In this document: positions 5,179 to 6,033 of the stretch, in pieces | How the letters are laid out: each line of letters starts with the position of its first letter | How positions within the stretch are numbered: position 1 is the first letter of the stretch | NCBI GenBank assembly: GCA_025350775.1 | Contig: JANXXF010000443.1 | Span: forward strand, 1 to 6,033 | Length of the DNA: 6,033 nt | Reading direction: 5' to 3' | Source of the DNA: Actinomycetes bacterium | GTDB taxonomy: Bacteria > Actinomycetota > Thermoleophilia > Gaiellales > Gaiellaceae | Program-made: the position numbers and the translations under genes | Notes under the pieces: generated by a model | What the model was told of the DNA's origin: nothing | Seen by the model: only the letters and a program-made list of their open reading frames with translations | Databases searched by the model: none

Positions 5179-6033
5179 CTAGACGACGTCGACCACGAGC
5201 AGCAGACCGCCCGGGCCTTCGCCGTTGTTGGTCAGGTGGTGGCCGATGTGGCAGTGGAAGACCCATTTGCCGGGCTCGGTCGCGGTGAAGGCGATGTCGT
5301 AGCGCTCGCCGGGCGCGACCTGCACGACATCGGCGGCCTGCGGGGTGCCGCTCACCGGGTGGCCATCTTTGGCGACGATACGGAAGTCGGTGCCGTGGAG
5401 ATGCATCGGGTGGACGAACTGCCCGGCCCCGACGAGGCGCAGCAGCACACGCTGGCCGCGGCGCACCTCGATCGTCTCGGTCGCCGGGAAGCTCTTGCCG
5501 TTGATCGTGAAGAAGTTCGGCAGCATACCCTCCATCTCCATCGGCGGCCGGGTCGCGCCGCTGGCGGGATCGAGGTTCCACTCGGCGAGCAGCAGCGTGC
5601 GCTCGACGTCGTAGCGGGGGCCGGAGCCGGGCGGGTCGATGATCAGCGGGCCGGAGAGGCCGAGTCCGACCTGCCTGTCCTCGTCGTAGTGCGAGTGGTA
5701 CATGAAGGTGCCACCCTTGGAGTCGCGGCCGGCGGTGATCGCGGTGAACTTGTAGGCGAAGCTGCCGCCCGTGGGTATCGCCTCCTGCGTGACGTCCGGG
5801 ACGCCGTCCATCGCGTTTGGCACGGCAATCCCGTGCCAGTGGACGGTCGTCGGCTCGGGCAGGTTATTCTTGACCGTGATCCGTACACGGTCGCCCTCCG
5901 TAACTTCAATGCGCGGCCCGGGTAGCTGGTGGTTGAAGGCATACGCCGCGACCTGTGTGCCCGGCAGGATATTCCACTTAATCAATGCGACGTCCAGATC
6001 AAAGTTCTTTACCCCATCTACGATGCGCGGCAC
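5179..6033 (-). CDS. Multicopper oxidase (two-domain laccase-like), 5' end beyond the window
   Basis: A copper-dependent oxidase that couples oxidation of a substrate (phenolic compounds or Cu(I)) to reduction of oxygen to water, usually outside the cytoplasmic membrane. In the 284 residues seen, all four copper-binding HxH pairs are present: HWHG (65-68), YHSH (112-115), HPMHLHG (208-214) and HCHIGHH (260-266). The last supplies the type-1 copper Cys261, with H208 and H266. The cupredoxin blocks lie at about 25-125 and 160-284. Only about 92 residues separate the HSH and HPMHLH motifs, too few for an extra middle domain, so the enzyme looks two-domain, a class that works as trimers. After HCHIGHH comes TNNGEGPGG, an insertion seen in some bacterial family members, so the axial ligand cannot be assigned simply. 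PPMEMEGM (163-170) is a small Met patch. The frame is open at 6033; the GTG there is probably internal, since the signal peptide is missing. First gene of the copper/wall operon. Confidence 0.93.
   Translation of the reverse strand: MPRIVDGVKNFDLDVALIKWNILPGTQVAAYAFNHQLPGPRIEVTEGDRVRITVKNNLPEPTTVHWHGIAVPNAMDGVPDVTQEAIPTGGSFAYKFTAITAGRDSKGGTFMYHSHYDEDRQVGLGLSGPLIIDPPGSGPRYDVERTLLLAEWNLDPASGATRPPMEMEGMLPNFFTINGKSFPATETIEVRRGQRVLLRLVGAGQFVHPMHLHGTDFRIVAKDGHPVSGTPQAADVVQVAPGERYDIAFTATEPGKWVFHCHIGHHLTNNGEGPGGLLLVVDVV

Overview
The window is GC-rich, densely packed bacterial DNA with seven recognisable genes and one possible gene start at the left edge. The base composition, the perfect TANNNT -10 boxes placed for leaderless transcription, the PimA-like lipid mannosyltransferase type and the RipA/CwlO-like wall hydrolase all point to an actinomycete. 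Thermoleophilia or a relative is my guess from the protein style; nothing in the window proves the class.

Layout, left to right. (1) Positions 1-2640, minus strand: a tightly coupled three-gene operon read right to left. It holds a GT4 glycosyltransferase resembling phosphatidylinositol mannosyltransferases (2640-1504), a polytopic flippase-like membrane protein of the lysylphosphatidylglycerol-synthase TM/UPF0104 type (1507-449, ATGA overlap) and a glycerate kinase (474-31, 26-nt overlap). The glycerate kinase stops after its N-terminal 147 residues, and that stop overlaps an ATG that opens a new frame running off the window. (2) Positions 2641-2703: a 63-bp divergent promoter region in which both genes have a -10 hexamer exactly 6 nt from the start codon and no visible Shine-Dalgarno, so both are probably leaderless. 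(3) Positions 2704-3705, plus strand: an adenosine-deaminase-superfamily enzyme with all zinc ligands but two substrate-contact aspartates replaced by glycine. (4) Positions 3715-6033, minus strand, convergent with the deaminase across 9 bp: a probable operon read right to left. It holds a two-domain-type multicopper oxidase cut by the right edge, a 72-residue membrane-anchored protein with a Met/His-rich tail, and a secreted NlpC/P60 peptidoglycan hydrolase with an N-terminal coiled coil.

How the genes may work together (inference): the left operon looks like a glycolipid unit, with a membrane-side sugar transferase plus a carrier or flippase. The right operon looks like an envelope unit in which the small Met-rich protein may handle copper for the oxidase, co-transcribed with a cell-wall hydrolase. 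The deaminase stands alone between them. I saw no tRNA, rRNA, CRISPR array, insertion sequence or convincing intrinsic terminator, and no gene-free stretch longer than 63 bp. The two ends of the window are noticeably less GC-rich than the middle.
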